DNA from: Methanobacterium aggregans
Lineage (GTDB): Archaea; Methanobacteriota; Methanobacteria; Methanobacteriales; Methanobacteriaceae
Length of the DNA stretch: 64,000 nt
Direction: 5' to 3'
Assembly: GCF_017874455.1 (NCBI RefSeq)
Contig: NZ_JAGGLN010000001.1
Coordinates: forward strand, 492,227 to 556,226
The position numbers and the translations under genes are program-made. The notes beneath the pieces were generated by a model that saw only the letters and a list, made by a program, of their open reading frames with translations, did not search any database and was not told the DNA's origin. This document shows, piece by piece, positions 9,975-18,682 of the stretch (its first letter is position 1; each line of letters starts with the position of its first letter).

Positions 9975-10300
9975 TTTTTCACCTCCTTCATGCTTGTTCT
10001 GGATAGGATATTATCCTAATTTCGTATCCATAGTTAAGTAATACATTCACAATAATAAAACTTCTGATTTAATCCTCAAAAATACGGATAATCAAAGCGA
10101 ATAAAAACAATTTACAAAAAAATCAACCTCCTAAAAGATAATACTCAAAAAATTAAACAGTTCCCCAATATATTAACTGGAATATGAAAACAAAAATCAT
10201 ACACTACCCTCTAAATTGGTAAAGGAATACAAAAAATATCCAACAAACACAAAAACTGTTCAACCACCAGAAAAATTAGTATTCACAAAAAACACAAATA
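9975..10300 (-). promoter_or_regulatory. Conserved leader of adhesin gene 3
   Basis: Third copy of the adhesin leader, with the same ribosome binding site, the CTTCTGATTTAATCCTCAAA block and the distal AAAAATATCCAACAAACAC block. It is followed at once by repeat copy 3. Confidence 0.6.
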
Positions 10301-10309
10301 GAAAAAAGA

Positions 10310-10515
10310 GAATTCCAAGCCCTGTGGTGCACCCAGAGGGTGGGTTCAGCTCCAAGCTTTACCGAGTCAGGCGGAAACAGCCAAATCTTTGCACCCCATG
10401 GGAATCAAACTGTCCTTCAAATACAATATAAACGGGTTTAAAATAGTCTTTAAAGGAGGCATTCAGGGTCTGTCACGTGCACCTGCGGGTTATCCTTATT
10501 TAATTATAAAAATAG
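10310..10515 (+). repeat. Repeat element, copy 3 (modules C-D)
   Basis: Begins GAATTCCAAGCCCTGTGG, continues through TTTACCGAGTCAGGC and ends beyond TCTGTCACGTGCACCTG (10469-10485). It has the same orientation and relative position (between leader and next terminator) as copy 2. Confidence 0.8.
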
Positions 10516-10583
10516 TAATTCACAATTTTATGTAGAATTCAAAATTCGATGTATCATCTCTTCACGATTTAATTATATTTGAT

Positions 10584-10604
10584 CCTTAAAAAAAGAATAA
10601 AAAA
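10584..10604 (-). terminator. Poly-T terminator of adhesin gene 4
   Basis: Minus-strand CCTTTTTTATTCTTTTTTT tract next to the stop at 10619; identical in form to the tract after gene 1. Confidence 0.65.
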
Positions 10605-10618
10605 GGTTTAAATGGGTT

Positions 10619-13378
10619 TTATTTTTTCCTTGGTGTGAATACCCCTCCAAGTACAGCGAGAATTGCCAGTACGAGTTCTGCTATAGGCATACCCGTGGTT
10701 TGCATTGGTACGGTTTTGGTTGTTGATGCAGCGTTCACTCTGTTACTATTAGAGTTGTTCTGTTCCTGTACGTTGACTGTAAATGGTGTCAATGGGTCTG
10801 TATTTCTGTTGAATGTCTCTGAGGTTATCATTGGTAGGATAGAGTAGCTTCCAGTTCCCAATGCCCTCACTCTGAGGTAAAGGTAGGGATCTCCTACTGC
10901 CACGTTGTTAAGTGTCCATGTTATGGTCCTGTTGGTTGGGTTGTAGGTAACTGTTCCGTTATCAACACTCACATTTACAAATTCCAAACCAGCCGGTATC
11001 TGGAAAGACATTGTAACATTGGTTGCATTGTCTGGTCCCTTGTTGCTGAGTTTGTAGGTTACTAGGAATGTGTCACCAACAGTTGGGTTCTTTTTGGATG
11101 TTGTAGTGTTCAGGTACAGGTATGAAGATGGCTGCAACGTTAACAAAGTACTATTTGTAGAAGCCAAGTAATTGTTGCTTCCTGAATACTCTGCAACGAC
11201 ACTGTAGTTACCAGCAGTCCATGTAGTTGGTATTGCCCATGTTATTGAGGCTGTGCCATTGGAAACATCTGCAGTGCCTATATTGGTATTGTTCACTGTG
11301 AATCCTACCTGTCCATCAGTCACCGGATTTCCATTAGAATCCACCAGATCTGCTGTGAAAGTCACATTCTGACCAGCATAACCACTAACAGAATCCACAG
11401 TAACAGCAGTAGGATTTGGAGTCACAGTCAAATTCGTACCATTGGAAGAAGCTAAATAATTACTGCTTCCTGAATACTCTGCAACAACACTGTAATTACC
11501 AACGGCCCATGTGATTGGTATTGTCCAATTAATGGTAACTAAACCATTACTCACAGAAACAGGGTTTAATGTAATGCTGCCAACAGTGAAAGTAACAGTT
11601 CCTTCATTCATGGGATTACCATAGTAATCAGTTACATGTGCTGTGAAGGTCACATTCTGACCAGCATAAACACTAACAGGTTCCAGGGTAGTAGTGGTAG
11701 GTGCTTGGTTTACTGTTATTGGTGTTGAAACAGTTTGATGATCTATTGTAGCTGTGATGTAAGCATTACCCAGAGTATTAGCTGTGAAAACAGAACTTGC
11801 AGTACCATTCACCAGCACAGTAGATAATGGGTTCATGGTTCCAATATTATTTCCAAAATCAACTATTACTCCATCGGGCACATGACCATTTGCAGGATCA
11901 TGGTAAGCTCCATTGTTATCATGCTGTAAATTTACTGTTACTGTTGTATTTCCATTGAAAGTTGTTGTAGAATTAGCTGCAGTAATATTCAAAACCAACC
12001 AAGAACTTACATCAACAACACCACCACCAGTGCTAGATACATAAATTGATGGATTACTGTTTGAACCCCACCAGTTAAGCGTAGCATCCAAAGTACCAAA
12101 TAGACTGTAGATCTGACTGTTATTGGGACTATTTCCAACAATCCTGTTGAAATGAAAAACTCTAGAAGAAGCATCATCACCATAGTTCCAAATAGCACCA
12201 CCTCTACCCAAAGTTGCGGTGTTGCCTGTGAATGTACTGTTAATCACAGTTAAACTTCCACCAGTATTATAAATAGCACCACCAAAATCTGCGGTGTTGC
12301 CTGTGAATGTACTGTTAATCACAGTTAAACTTCCACCAGTATTATAAATAGCACCCCCATAATCTGCGGTGTTGCCTGTGAATGTACTGTTAATCACAGT
12401 TAAACTTCCACCAGTATTAGAAATAGCACCACCAACAAATGCAGTGTTGCCTGTGAATGTACTGTTAATCACAGTTAAACTTCCACTATCACTACCAATA
12501 GCACCACCATCAGTTGCGGTGTTGCCTGTGAATGTACTGTTAATCAGAGTCAAAGTTCCACTATTCGAAATAGCACCACCACTAAATGCAGTGTTGCCTG
12601 TGAGTGTACTGTTAATCAGAGTCAAAGTTCCACTATTCGAAATAGCACCACCAACAAATGCAGTGTTGCCTGTGAGTGTACTGTTAATCACAGTTAAACT
12701 TCCACCATAGTTCCAAATAGCACCACCATCATAACTTGCGGTGTTGCCTGTGAGTGTACTGTTAATCACAGTTAAACTTCCACCATTCCAAATAGCACCA
12801 CCAAACTTTGCAGTGTTGCCTGTGAATGTACTGTTAATTACAGTTAAACTTCCACCATTCCAAATAGCACCACCCCTATAATTTGCGGTGTTGCCTGTGA
12901 ATGTACTATTAATCAGAGTTAAACTTCCACTGTTCCAAATAGCAACACCACCATAATCTGCGGTGTTGTTTGTTAGTGTTAGGTTGGTTATGGTAACTAT
13001 TATTCCAGGTGCTATGTAGAATATATTGTTTCCGCTTTGTTGTCCGTTTATTATTGTGTTGTCCTGGTTTTCACCGGTTATTGTCATGTTCTGGTTGATG
13101 TCTATTCTGGATTCGTTGTAGGTTCCCTGTGCTATGTGAACTGTTCCGTTTGCTGCTACTGTGCCTGTGGCATTTGTTATGGTCTTTTTTGGCCCGCTTG
13201 TACCATTGTATGTGGCATTTAATCCATCCCATGTATCATTTCCCTGTGTACTAACATAGATTGTGGAATTATCTGTACCGGCTGCACTTACAGCATTAAC
13301 ACCAAAAGATAACACCACCACACACATTAGTAACATCAAAGGAATTTTAAGGATTGAATGTTTATTTTTGGTCTCCAT
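10619..13378 (-). CDS. Adhesin-like surface protein 4 (beta-helix, Ig-like repeats, DUF11, anchor)
   Basis: Surface protein of 919 residues. The signal peptide and first ~120 residues match protein 2. The beta-helix (about 120-430) is a regular array of ~25-residue repeats, I-N-S-T-F-T-G-N-T-A with G-G-A-I-x-N. After N-W-W-G-S it switches to the protein 1/3 type of C-terminal half: two Ig-like repeats, a DUF11-type domain and the T-G-M-P/R-K-K tail. It is thus a chimera of the two family types. One residue in the hydrophobic tail is Glu instead of Gly (I-A-E-L), which might weaken membrane insertion. The ATG lies about 12 bases after GGAGG. Confidence 0.87.
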   Translation of the reverse strand: METKNKHSILKIPLMLLMCVVVLSFGVNAVSAAGTDNSTIYVSTQGNDTWDGLNATYNGTSGPKKTITNATGTVAANGTVHIAQGTYNESRIDINQNMTITGENQDNTIINGQQSGNNIFYIAPGIIVTITNLTLTNNTADYGGVAIWNSGSLTLINSTFTGNTANYRGGAIWNGGSLTVINSTFTGNTAKFGGAIWNGGSLTVINSTLTGNTASYDGGAIWNYGGSLTVINSTLTGNTAFVGGAISNSGTLTLINSTLTGNTAFSGGAISNSGTLTLINSTFTGNTATDGGAIGSDSGSLTVINSTFTGNTAFVGGAISNTGGSLTVINSTFTGNTADYGGAIYNTGGSLTVINSTFTGNTADFGGAIYNTGGSLTVINSTFTGNTATLGRGGAIWNYGDDASSRVFHFNRIVGNSPNNSQIYSLFGTLDATLNWWGSNSNPSIYVSSTGGGVVDVSSWLVLNITAANSTTTFNGNTTVTVNLQHDNNGAYHDPANGHVPDGVIVDFGNNIGTMNPLSTVLVNGTASSVFTANTLGNAYITATIDHQTVSTPITVNQAPTTTTLEPVSVYAGQNVTFTAHVTDYYGNPMNEGTVTFTVGSITLNPVSVSNGLVTINWTIPITWAVGNYSVVAEYSGSSNYLASSNGTNLTVTPNPTAVTVDSVSGYAGQNVTFTADLVDSNGNPVTDGQVGFTVNNTNIGTADVSNGTASITWAIPTTWTAGNYSVVAEYSGSNNYLASTNSTLLTLQPSSYLYLNTTTSKKNPTVGDTFLVTYKLSNKGPDNATNVTMSFQIPAGLEFVNVSVDNGTVTYNPTNRTITWTLNNVAVGDPYLYLRVRALGTGSYSILPMITSETFNRNTDPLTPFTVNVQEQNNSNSNRVNAASTTKTVPMQTTGMPIAELVLAILAVLGGVFTPRKK

Positions 13379-13710
13379 TTTGTCTTTTTCACCTCCTTCA
13401 TGCCCGTTCCGGTATATGAAATTATTATATCATCATATCCAAATCATAAATAATACATTCACAATAATAAAACTTCTGATTTAATCCTCAAAAATACGGA
13501 TAATCAAAGCGAATAAAAAAGATTTACAAAAAAAATCAAGCCCATAGAAGATAATACTTCCAAATTAAACAATTCCACATTATTAACTGGAATATAAAAA
13601 CAAAAATCACATATCATTCTTTAAATTGGTAAATGAATACAAAAAATATCCAATAAACATTAAAAATGTTCAACTACAACAAAACATGGCTATTCACAAA
13701 AACACACAAA
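13379..13710 (-). promoter_or_regulatory. Conserved leader of adhesin gene 4
   Basis: Fourth copy of the adhesin leader, slightly more diverged at its distal end (AAAAATATCCAATAAACAT). It carries the same GGAGGTGAAAAAGAC ribosome binding site as gene 2. Confidence 0.6.
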
Positions 13711-13727
13711 TAGAAAAAAAAGAATTC

Positions 13728-13935
13728 CAATTCCTGTGGTGCACCCTGCGGGGGTTCAGCTCCAAGCTTTACCGAGTCAGTCCGAATTGACCAATTCTTT
13801 GCTACCCTAGGTGATCAGGACGCCTTTCAAATACAGTTTAAATGGGTTTAAAATAGTATTTAATGAGTGAATTCAAAGTCTGTCACGTGCACCTGTTGGT
13901 TATCCTTATCCAATATGAAAATAGTAATTCTCATT
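13728..13935 (+). repeat. Repeat element, copy 4 (modules C-D)
   Basis: Begins GAATTCCAATTCCTGTGG, passes TTTACCGAGTCAGTCC and ends after TCTGTCACGTGCACCTG (13879-13895). Same orientation and position as copies 2 and 3. Confidence 0.8.
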
Positions 13936-13980
13936 TTATGTAAATTCAAAATTAGGGTCACGATCTAGTTATCTTGTTCT

Positions 13981-13998
13981 TTAAAAAAAAGAATAAAA
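13981..13998 (-). terminator. Poly-T terminator of adhesin gene 5
   Basis: Minus-strand C-A-T-T-T-T-A-T-T-C followed by eight T residues just beyond the stop at 14012. Confidence 0.55.
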
Positions 13999-14011
13999 TG
14001 GGGTAAATGGT

Positions 14012-16009
14012 TTATTTTTTCCTTGGTGTGAATATTCCTCCGAGTACAGCTAGAATAGCCAGTACGAGTCCTGCAATTGGCATACCTGTATTTTGCATTG
14101 CTATGGTTTGTGTTGCTGCGTTTACTGTGTTTGTAGTGTTTTTTCCATTAGTGTTATTATTATTGTTAGACTTGTTAATTATGATTAATGTTGATTCAAG
14201 TTGATTGTCAACTGTTGCTGTAACATTTTCATTACCAATGTTTGCTGCTGTGAACTTTGTTGTGGCTTTGCCGTTTTTTAATATGGTTGATATTGTGTTT
14301 AAACTGCCTAGACTGGTATTTGATAGGTTGAAGGTTACAGGGGTTCCATCAGGCACATGACCCTTAACAGGATCATAATACTTTCCTGTATTGTCATGGA
14401 GTAAATCAGCAGTTACAGTTGAATTACCACCATTAGAGATACTTGTAGGGTTTGCAGTAATATTCAAAACTAACCAAGAAGTCACATTAACATTACTATT
14501 CACATAACTTGATGGACTACTGTTTGAACCCCACCAGTTAAGCGTAGCATCCACAATACCGAATGAATTGTATATTTGATTGGTATTTGGACTGTTTCCA
14601 ACAATTCTATTAAAATGAACAACACCTGAACCACCCTCATTGTAGATTGCTCCACCATTCTGTTGTGCGGTGTTGCCTGTGAGTGTGCTACTGGTAACTG
14701 TTAAATTACCATGATCACTGCAGATTGCTCCACCATAACCTGCAGTGTTGTCTGTGAGTGTGCTGTTAGTAACTGTTAGAGTACCATCAATATTGGCGAT
14801 TGCTCCACCATAACCATCGTTTGCGGTGTTGCCTGTGAGTGTGCTGTTGGTTATTGTTACATTACCAACCTGATTGAAGATTGCTCCACCATATGTTGCA
14901 TTGTTACCGGTGAGTGTGCTACTGGTAACTGTTAAAGTACCATAATTGTAGATTGCTCCACCATAATCTGTTGCAGTGTTGCCTGTGAGTGTGCTGTTGG
15001 TAACTGTTAAATTATCACCACTATTGTAGATTACTCCACCCACACCTGCAGTGTTGTCTGTGAGTGTGCTGTTAGTAACTGTTAAAGTACCAGCATTGCA
15101 GATTGCTCCACCATATGTTGCATTGTTACCGGTGAATGTGCTGTTGGTTATTGTTACATTACCTAGCTCATTGAAGATTGCTCCACCATATGTTGCATTG
15201 TTACCGGTGAGTGTACTGTTGGTTATTGTTACATTACCTTGCTCATTGGCGATTGTTCCACCATATGTTGCATTGTTGCCTGTGAGTGTACTGTTAGTAA
15301 CTGTTAAAGTACCATGATCATTGAAGATTGTTCCACCACAACCTGCAGTGTTGCCTGTGAGTGTGCTACTGGTAACTGTTAAATTACCACCATAATTGTA
15401 GATTGCTCCACCCCAATATGTTGCAGTGTTGTCTGTGAGTGTGCTACTGGTAACTGTTAAATTACCATGATCACTGCAGATTGCTCCACCACCATTAGAT
15501 ATTGCAGTGTTGTCTGTGAGTGTGCTGTTGGTTATTGTTAAAGTACCATGATAATTGTTGTAGATTGCTCCACCCACATCTGCGGTGTTGTCTGTGAGTG
15601 TGCTGTTGGTAACTGTTAAAGTACCATAATTGTAGATTGCTCCACCATAAGTTGCGTTTCCGTTGGTTAGTGTTAGGTGGGTTATGGTAACTGTTACTCC
15701 ATTTTTTATTGTGAATATCCAGTTGGTGTTGGTTCCGTTTATTATGGTTCCTTGTTGGCTTTGTCCTGTGATGTTCATGTTTTTAGTGATTGTGAGGTTT
15801 GTATTCCCTGTTCCACTGTAGGTTCCATCTGCAATGTACACTGTTCCATTTTCAGTAACACTGTTTATTCCTTGACCTATTGTCTGGTATGGATGATCTA
15901 TTGTTCCATTGTAGGAATCGTTTCCTCCAGTTGCGTTAACATAAACCGTTGACGCTGCACTAGCATTAGATACAGAAATCAGAACAACAAAAAGACCTAA
16001 TAAAATCAT
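14012..16009 (-). CDS. Adhesin-like surface protein 5 (beta-helix, anchor; no DUF11)
   Basis: Surface protein of 665 residues. A signal peptide and a start like that of proteins 1 and 3 are followed by a long beta-helix (about 110-510) of ~24-residue repeats such as T-N-S-T-L-T-G-N-N-A-T-Y-G-G-A-I. N-W-W-G-S, one linker domain, an Asn-rich stretch and the Q-N-T-G-M-P/hydrophobic/R-K-K tail complete it. It lacks both the Ig-like repeats and DUF11. GGAGGTGA lies about 40 bases before the ATG. The frame between stays open and encodes K-K-Q as in genes 1 and 3, but the codon at ideal spacing is ATC (16043-16045). Its leader is unlike the other four. Confidence 0.85.
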   Translation of the reverse strand: MILLGLFVVLISVSNASAASTVYVNATGGNDSYNGTIDHPYQTIGQGINSVTENGTVYIADGTYSGTGNTNLTITKNMNITGQSQQGTIINGTNTNWIFTIKNGVTVTITHLTLTNGNATYGGAIYNYGTLTVTNSTLTDNTADVGGAIYNNYHGTLTITNSTLTDNTAISNGGGAICSDHGNLTVTSSTLTDNTATYWGGAIYNYGGNLTVTSSTLTGNTAGCGGTIFNDHGTLTVTNSTLTGNNATYGGTIANEQGNVTITNSTLTGNNATYGGAIFNELGNVTITNSTFTGNNATYGGAICNAGTLTVTNSTLTDNTAGVGGVIYNSGDNLTVTNSTLTGNTATDYGGAIYNYGTLTVTSSTLTGNNATYGGAIFNQVGNVTITNSTLTGNTANDGYGGAIANIDGTLTVTNSTLTDNTAGYGGAICSDHGNLTVTSSTLTGNTAQQNGGAIYNEGGSGVVHFNRIVGNSPNTNQIYNSFGIVDATLNWWGSNSSPSSYVNSNVNVTSWLVLNITANPTSISNGGNSTVTADLLHDNTGKYYDPVKGHVPDGTPVTFNLSNTSLGSLNTISTILKNGKATTKFTAANIGNENVTATVDNQLESTLIIINKSNNNNNTNGKNTTNTVNAATQTIAMQNTGMPIAGLVLAILAVLGGIFTPRKK

Positions 16010-16045
16010 TACTAACGTTTTATTGGTTATTACTTGCTTTTTGAT

Positions 16046-16313
16046 ATTTTCACCTCCTTTTATATTTTATTACAAGCAATTAACCTTAATGAAAGGATTA
16101 TATAAATAATTTTCTAAATTCATCGGAAATAAGAGCATTATAATTAATTTTAATCCATAAAACAAAATAAAAAAAATGGGATGGAATGCTAATCTCTCTT
16201 TCAACTGTTAAAAAACTAAATTACAAAAAAAATAAAATAAAATCTCATTCTTAAAAATCGGATCCCTAATATTTACTATTTTTTTAAAAAGAAAAAAAAG
16301 AAGAGATATGTTT
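16046..16313. other. Leader of adhesin gene 5 and terminator of the gene-6 remnant
   Basis: This upstream region differs from the conserved leader of genes 1-4 apart from the ribosome binding site (AAGGAGGTGAAAA on the minus strand). A possible TATA box, TTATATAA, lies at about 16097-16107. At 16281-16300 an A-rich run on the plus strand gives a T tract for the remnant that follows. Nothing else is seen. Confidence 0.45.
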
Positions 16314-16750
16314 TTATTGTTTTCTTCTTGGCAACATTCCATCGAATATGGCTAAAATTGCTAGTACTAATCCCGCAATTGGCATACCTGTGTTTTGCAT
16401 TGTTATGGTTTGTGTTGCTGCGTGGACTGTGTTTGTAGTGTTATTTCCTGTGTTATTTTCAGTTGGATTGTTGTTGTTTGGTGTTTGTACGTTGACTGTA
16501 AATGGTGTTAATGGGTTTGTGTTTCTGTTGTATGTTTCTGAGGTTATTGTTGGTATGATTGTGTAACTTCCACTTCCTAATGCCTTAACTGTGAGGTATA
16601 AGTAAGGATCTCCCACTGCCACGTTGCTGAGTGTCCAGGTTGTCCTGTTTGCGGGGTTGTAAGTCCAGGTTGTCCTGTTTGCGGGGTTGTAAGTCCAGGT
16701 TCCGTTATCAACACTCACATTTACAAATTCAAAACCAGATGGTATCATCT
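16314..16750 (-). pseudogene. C-terminal remnant of a sixth adhesin-like gene
   Basis: About 145 residues match the end of the adhesin family: half a DUF11-type domain, an Asn-rich linker and the Q-N-T-G-M-P anchor with a slightly different basic end (R-R-K-Q). Similarity stops abruptly near 16750, inside the DUF11 domain, where the sequence runs into unrelated G+C-richer DNA. There is no signal peptide or ribosome binding site. A 30-bp tandem duplication (16634-16663 and 16664-16693) repeats ten residues, N-P-A-N-R-T-T-W-T-Y. It is therefore read as a truncated, decayed gene. Confidence 0.8.
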
Positions 16751-16769
16751 TGCGTCCATTCCAATTCAA

Positions 16770-17009
16770 GCTGAATATAAAATAGGGATAGGCTCCTGGG
16801 GCGCGGGCCCCTGGATAGGTTCCTCAAATTTTATAGGACAATCTGGTGGCAGGCAAGGGACTATGAAACGAAATGATTGTTAGAAAACCTGAATTTCTGC
16901 CATGGCCCAAGATCCATCCAGCTGCAGGTGGAATTGTTGAGAGCAATGGATATTGTTCAAATCAAGCAATGTGATGAAAAGAGAGTAAATTGTTGATTAA
17001 AGGAAATAG
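16770..17009. other. Unassigned G+C-richer stretch at the pseudogene breakpoint
   Basis: The composition differs from the flanks. A G+C palindrome-like stretch (CTGGGGCGCGGGCCCC, about 16796-16811) is present, but no open frame of useful length or known RNA is recognised. It may be a relic of the element that truncated the adhesin gene. Confidence 0.35.
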
Positions 17010-17250
17010 GGGGTGAGGAACGGTGCAGCTTTTTTCAGGGTAGATTGGGGTTTGATACTTGAAAAAATAGGGTGCTGCACAGCCTCCAATTCAAAACTCG
17101 TTTTCACAGTTATTTATATTTTTTTACTAAGAAATTGGGCTGCTGCTCACAATGAACCTGTACAGCTCCAGAATCACTCAGTCACAGGGCCAACTGCAAC
17201 TTAATGCCAACGCATGAAATGTAGTAAAATCGAGCCGAAGGCTCAAATAT
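17010..17250 (+). repeat. Repeat element, degenerate copy 7 (modules A-B)
   Basis: Module A starts GGGGGTGAGGAACGGTGCAG and contains the inverted pair GTGCAGC (17023-17029) and GCTGCAC (17074-17080). Module B (GTACAGCTCC to CCAACTGCAACTTAATGCC) follows. It aligns by eye with the copy at 18750 in the same orientation; modules C and D are missing. Confidence 0.65.
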
Positions 17251-17315
17251 GCCCCTCAGCCGTGGGAATTTAATAGTAAAAAAAGTTGGAATTTATGAAA
17301 ATAAATGTAATTAAA

Positions 17316-17711
17316 TTATTTTATGTTTAAACAAGCTCTTAGCTTTTTTTTAGATTCATCTTTTTGTTTAAAATCTCCATTTTTAATTTCAACTTCATCT
17401 AAAGCGAAATTAAAGAGTTCAAACATTATTTTATTTAATCTAAGACCTTTTTCAGTTAAATGGTATTCTGTCTGGCCTGAAGCTGTGTTTAAAACTGTTT
17501 TTTCAAGTATACCTTCCTGTTCTAATTCTTTCAATCTTTCAGAGAGAACTTTGCTGCTGAGAGTAGGGTGCAGTTCTAAAAAATCTTTAAAATGTTTACA
17601 CTCACAGAATAACCCTTTAATTATCTGAATATTCCATTTTTTCCTGAGATAACTAAATGTATCATCTATAGCTTGGTATAATGCATTACAATAATAATCC
17701 TCTTGAATCAT
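17316..17711 (-). CDS. HxlR-family winged-helix transcriptional regulator
   Basis: The 131-residue DNA-binding protein has the HxlR plan. A short N-terminal part with one Cys (Y-Y-C-N) precedes a winged helix, with W-N-I-Q-I-I-K-G-L, the F-K-D-F-L-E-L-H-P recognition region, L-S-S-K-V-L-S-E-R-L-K-E-L and Y-H-L-T-E-K-G at the wing. The start at 17711 is chosen because GGAGG stands seven bases before it; the frame extends 12 codons further without such a site. A perfect 14-bp palindrome lies in its leader. It is divergent from the decarboxylase-like gene at 17897, its probable target. Cys-containing HxlR proteins often sense electrophiles or oxidants; here that is inference. Confidence 0.85.
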   Translation of the reverse strand: MIQEDYYCNALYQAIDDTFSYLRKKWNIQIIKGLFCECKHFKDFLELHPTLSSKVLSERLKELEQEGILEKTVLNTASGQTEYHLTEKGLRLNKIMFELFNFALDEVEIKNGDFKQKDESKKKLRACLNIK

Positions 17712-17725
17712 ATTAATTCCTCCAC

Positions 17726-17739
17726 TTACCTTAAGGTAA
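17726..17739. promoter_or_regulatory. Perfect 14-bp palindrome, probable HxlR operator
   Basis: TTACCTTAAGGTAA lies 15-28 bases before the regulator's ATG, in the region shared with the divergent gene. A related half site, CAAAGGTTAG, follows at 17745-17754. HxlR proteins bind such palindromes as dimers, so autoregulation and control of the 17897 gene is likely. Confidence 0.6.
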
Positions 17740-17896
17740 TTACTCAAAGGTTAGAAAAATTACTTTAATTTAAATTAACACTCTCTGATTAATGGTTTGT
17801 AATTTTTCTATTTATAATCTTTCAAGAGTATTTAGAAAAAAGACTCTAAGATTCATCCCAGAGAACAATTTACAATAAAAAAAGAAGGTAAAAAAA

Positions 17897-18682
17897 ATGA
17901 AAAATAACAACACTCAAGCGAATAGATATACATTAGGTTTAGAAAAACTGAAAGAAATTGATGATAAAGCTGGAGAAGCTGTTGTTGAAAGTTTAAAAGA
18001 TATTGCTCCAGATTTAGGTAAATACATCATTGAATTCTCATTTGGGGATATCTACTCCCGTAAAGGCACTGACCTCCAACAGAAAGAAATAGCAGTGGTA
18101 GCTGCATTAACAGCCATAGGAAATGCTGCCCCACAGTTAAAAGTCCATACCCAAGCTGCATTAAATGTAGGATGTTCACCAGAAGAACTTGTAGAAGTTA
18201 TGATACAAATGGCAGGGTACAGTGGTTTTCCAAGCGCAATCAACGGAATTAACACTCTCAAGGAGGTTTTAGAAGAAGAAAACTTAAGTATTAATCCTGT
18301 GGAAGAAGATGAAAATGAAGACAGATTTAATTACGGTGCAGAATGGCTTTCAAAATTGGATAAAAATCAGTTAAGTGTCTTAAAAGAGAACTTTAAAGAT
18401 TCAGCACCAGACCTTGTTAAATTCACTGTTGCTTTCGGTTACGGAGATGTGTTCTCCAGAAAAAACCTGGATCCTAAAATGAGACAAATTGCAACCATAG
18501 CTGCACTCACAGCCCTAGGAACTGCCCGACCACAATTAGCATTCCACATCAAAGGAGGACTGAACATAGGTTTAACAAAAGAAGAAATACTCGAAACAAT
18601 ACTGCTCATGACAGTATACTCCGGCTTCCCCTCATCTATCAACGGCATAAACACAGCAAAAGAAGTTTTTAAAGAGTTCTAA
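17897..18682 (+). CDS. Carboxymuconolactone decarboxylase family protein with two tandem domains
   Basis: The 261-residue cytoplasmic protein contains two copies of the CMD/AhpD-like helical domain (about 15-115 and 145-258). Both show the same order: D-x-Y/F-S-R-K, an A-L-T-A-x-G block, H-T/I-x-x-A/G-L-N-x-G and S-G-F-P-S-x-I-N-G-I-N. The C-x-x-C of AhpD peroxidases is absent (the matching positions read N-V-G-C-S and N-I-G-L-T). A peroxidase role is therefore less likely than a decarboxylase-like or unknown one. The duplication mimics the subunit pairing of single-domain homologues. The ribosome binding site is GAAGGT. Divergence from the HxlR regulator suggests inducible expression, perhaps in stress. 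Confidence 0.85.
   Translation: MKNNNTQANRYTLGLEKLKEIDDKAGEAVVESLKDIAPDLGKYIIEFSFGDIYSRKGTDLQQKEIAVVAALTAIGNAAPQLKVHTQAALNVGCSPEELVEVMIQMAGYSGFPSAINGINTLKEVLEEENLSINPVEEDENEDRFNYGAEWLSKLDKNQLSVLKENFKDSAPDLVKFTVAFGYGDVFSRKNLDPKMRQIATIAALTALGTARPQLAFHIKGGLNIGLTKEEILETILLMTVYSGFPSSINGINTAKEVFKEF

Noticed and set aside
12369..12710. Long open frame on the plus strand opposite adhesin gene 4
   Set aside because: It is the antisense of the beta-helix repeats; its own repeat pattern merely mirrors them. Similar shadows occur opposite genes 2, 3 and 5.
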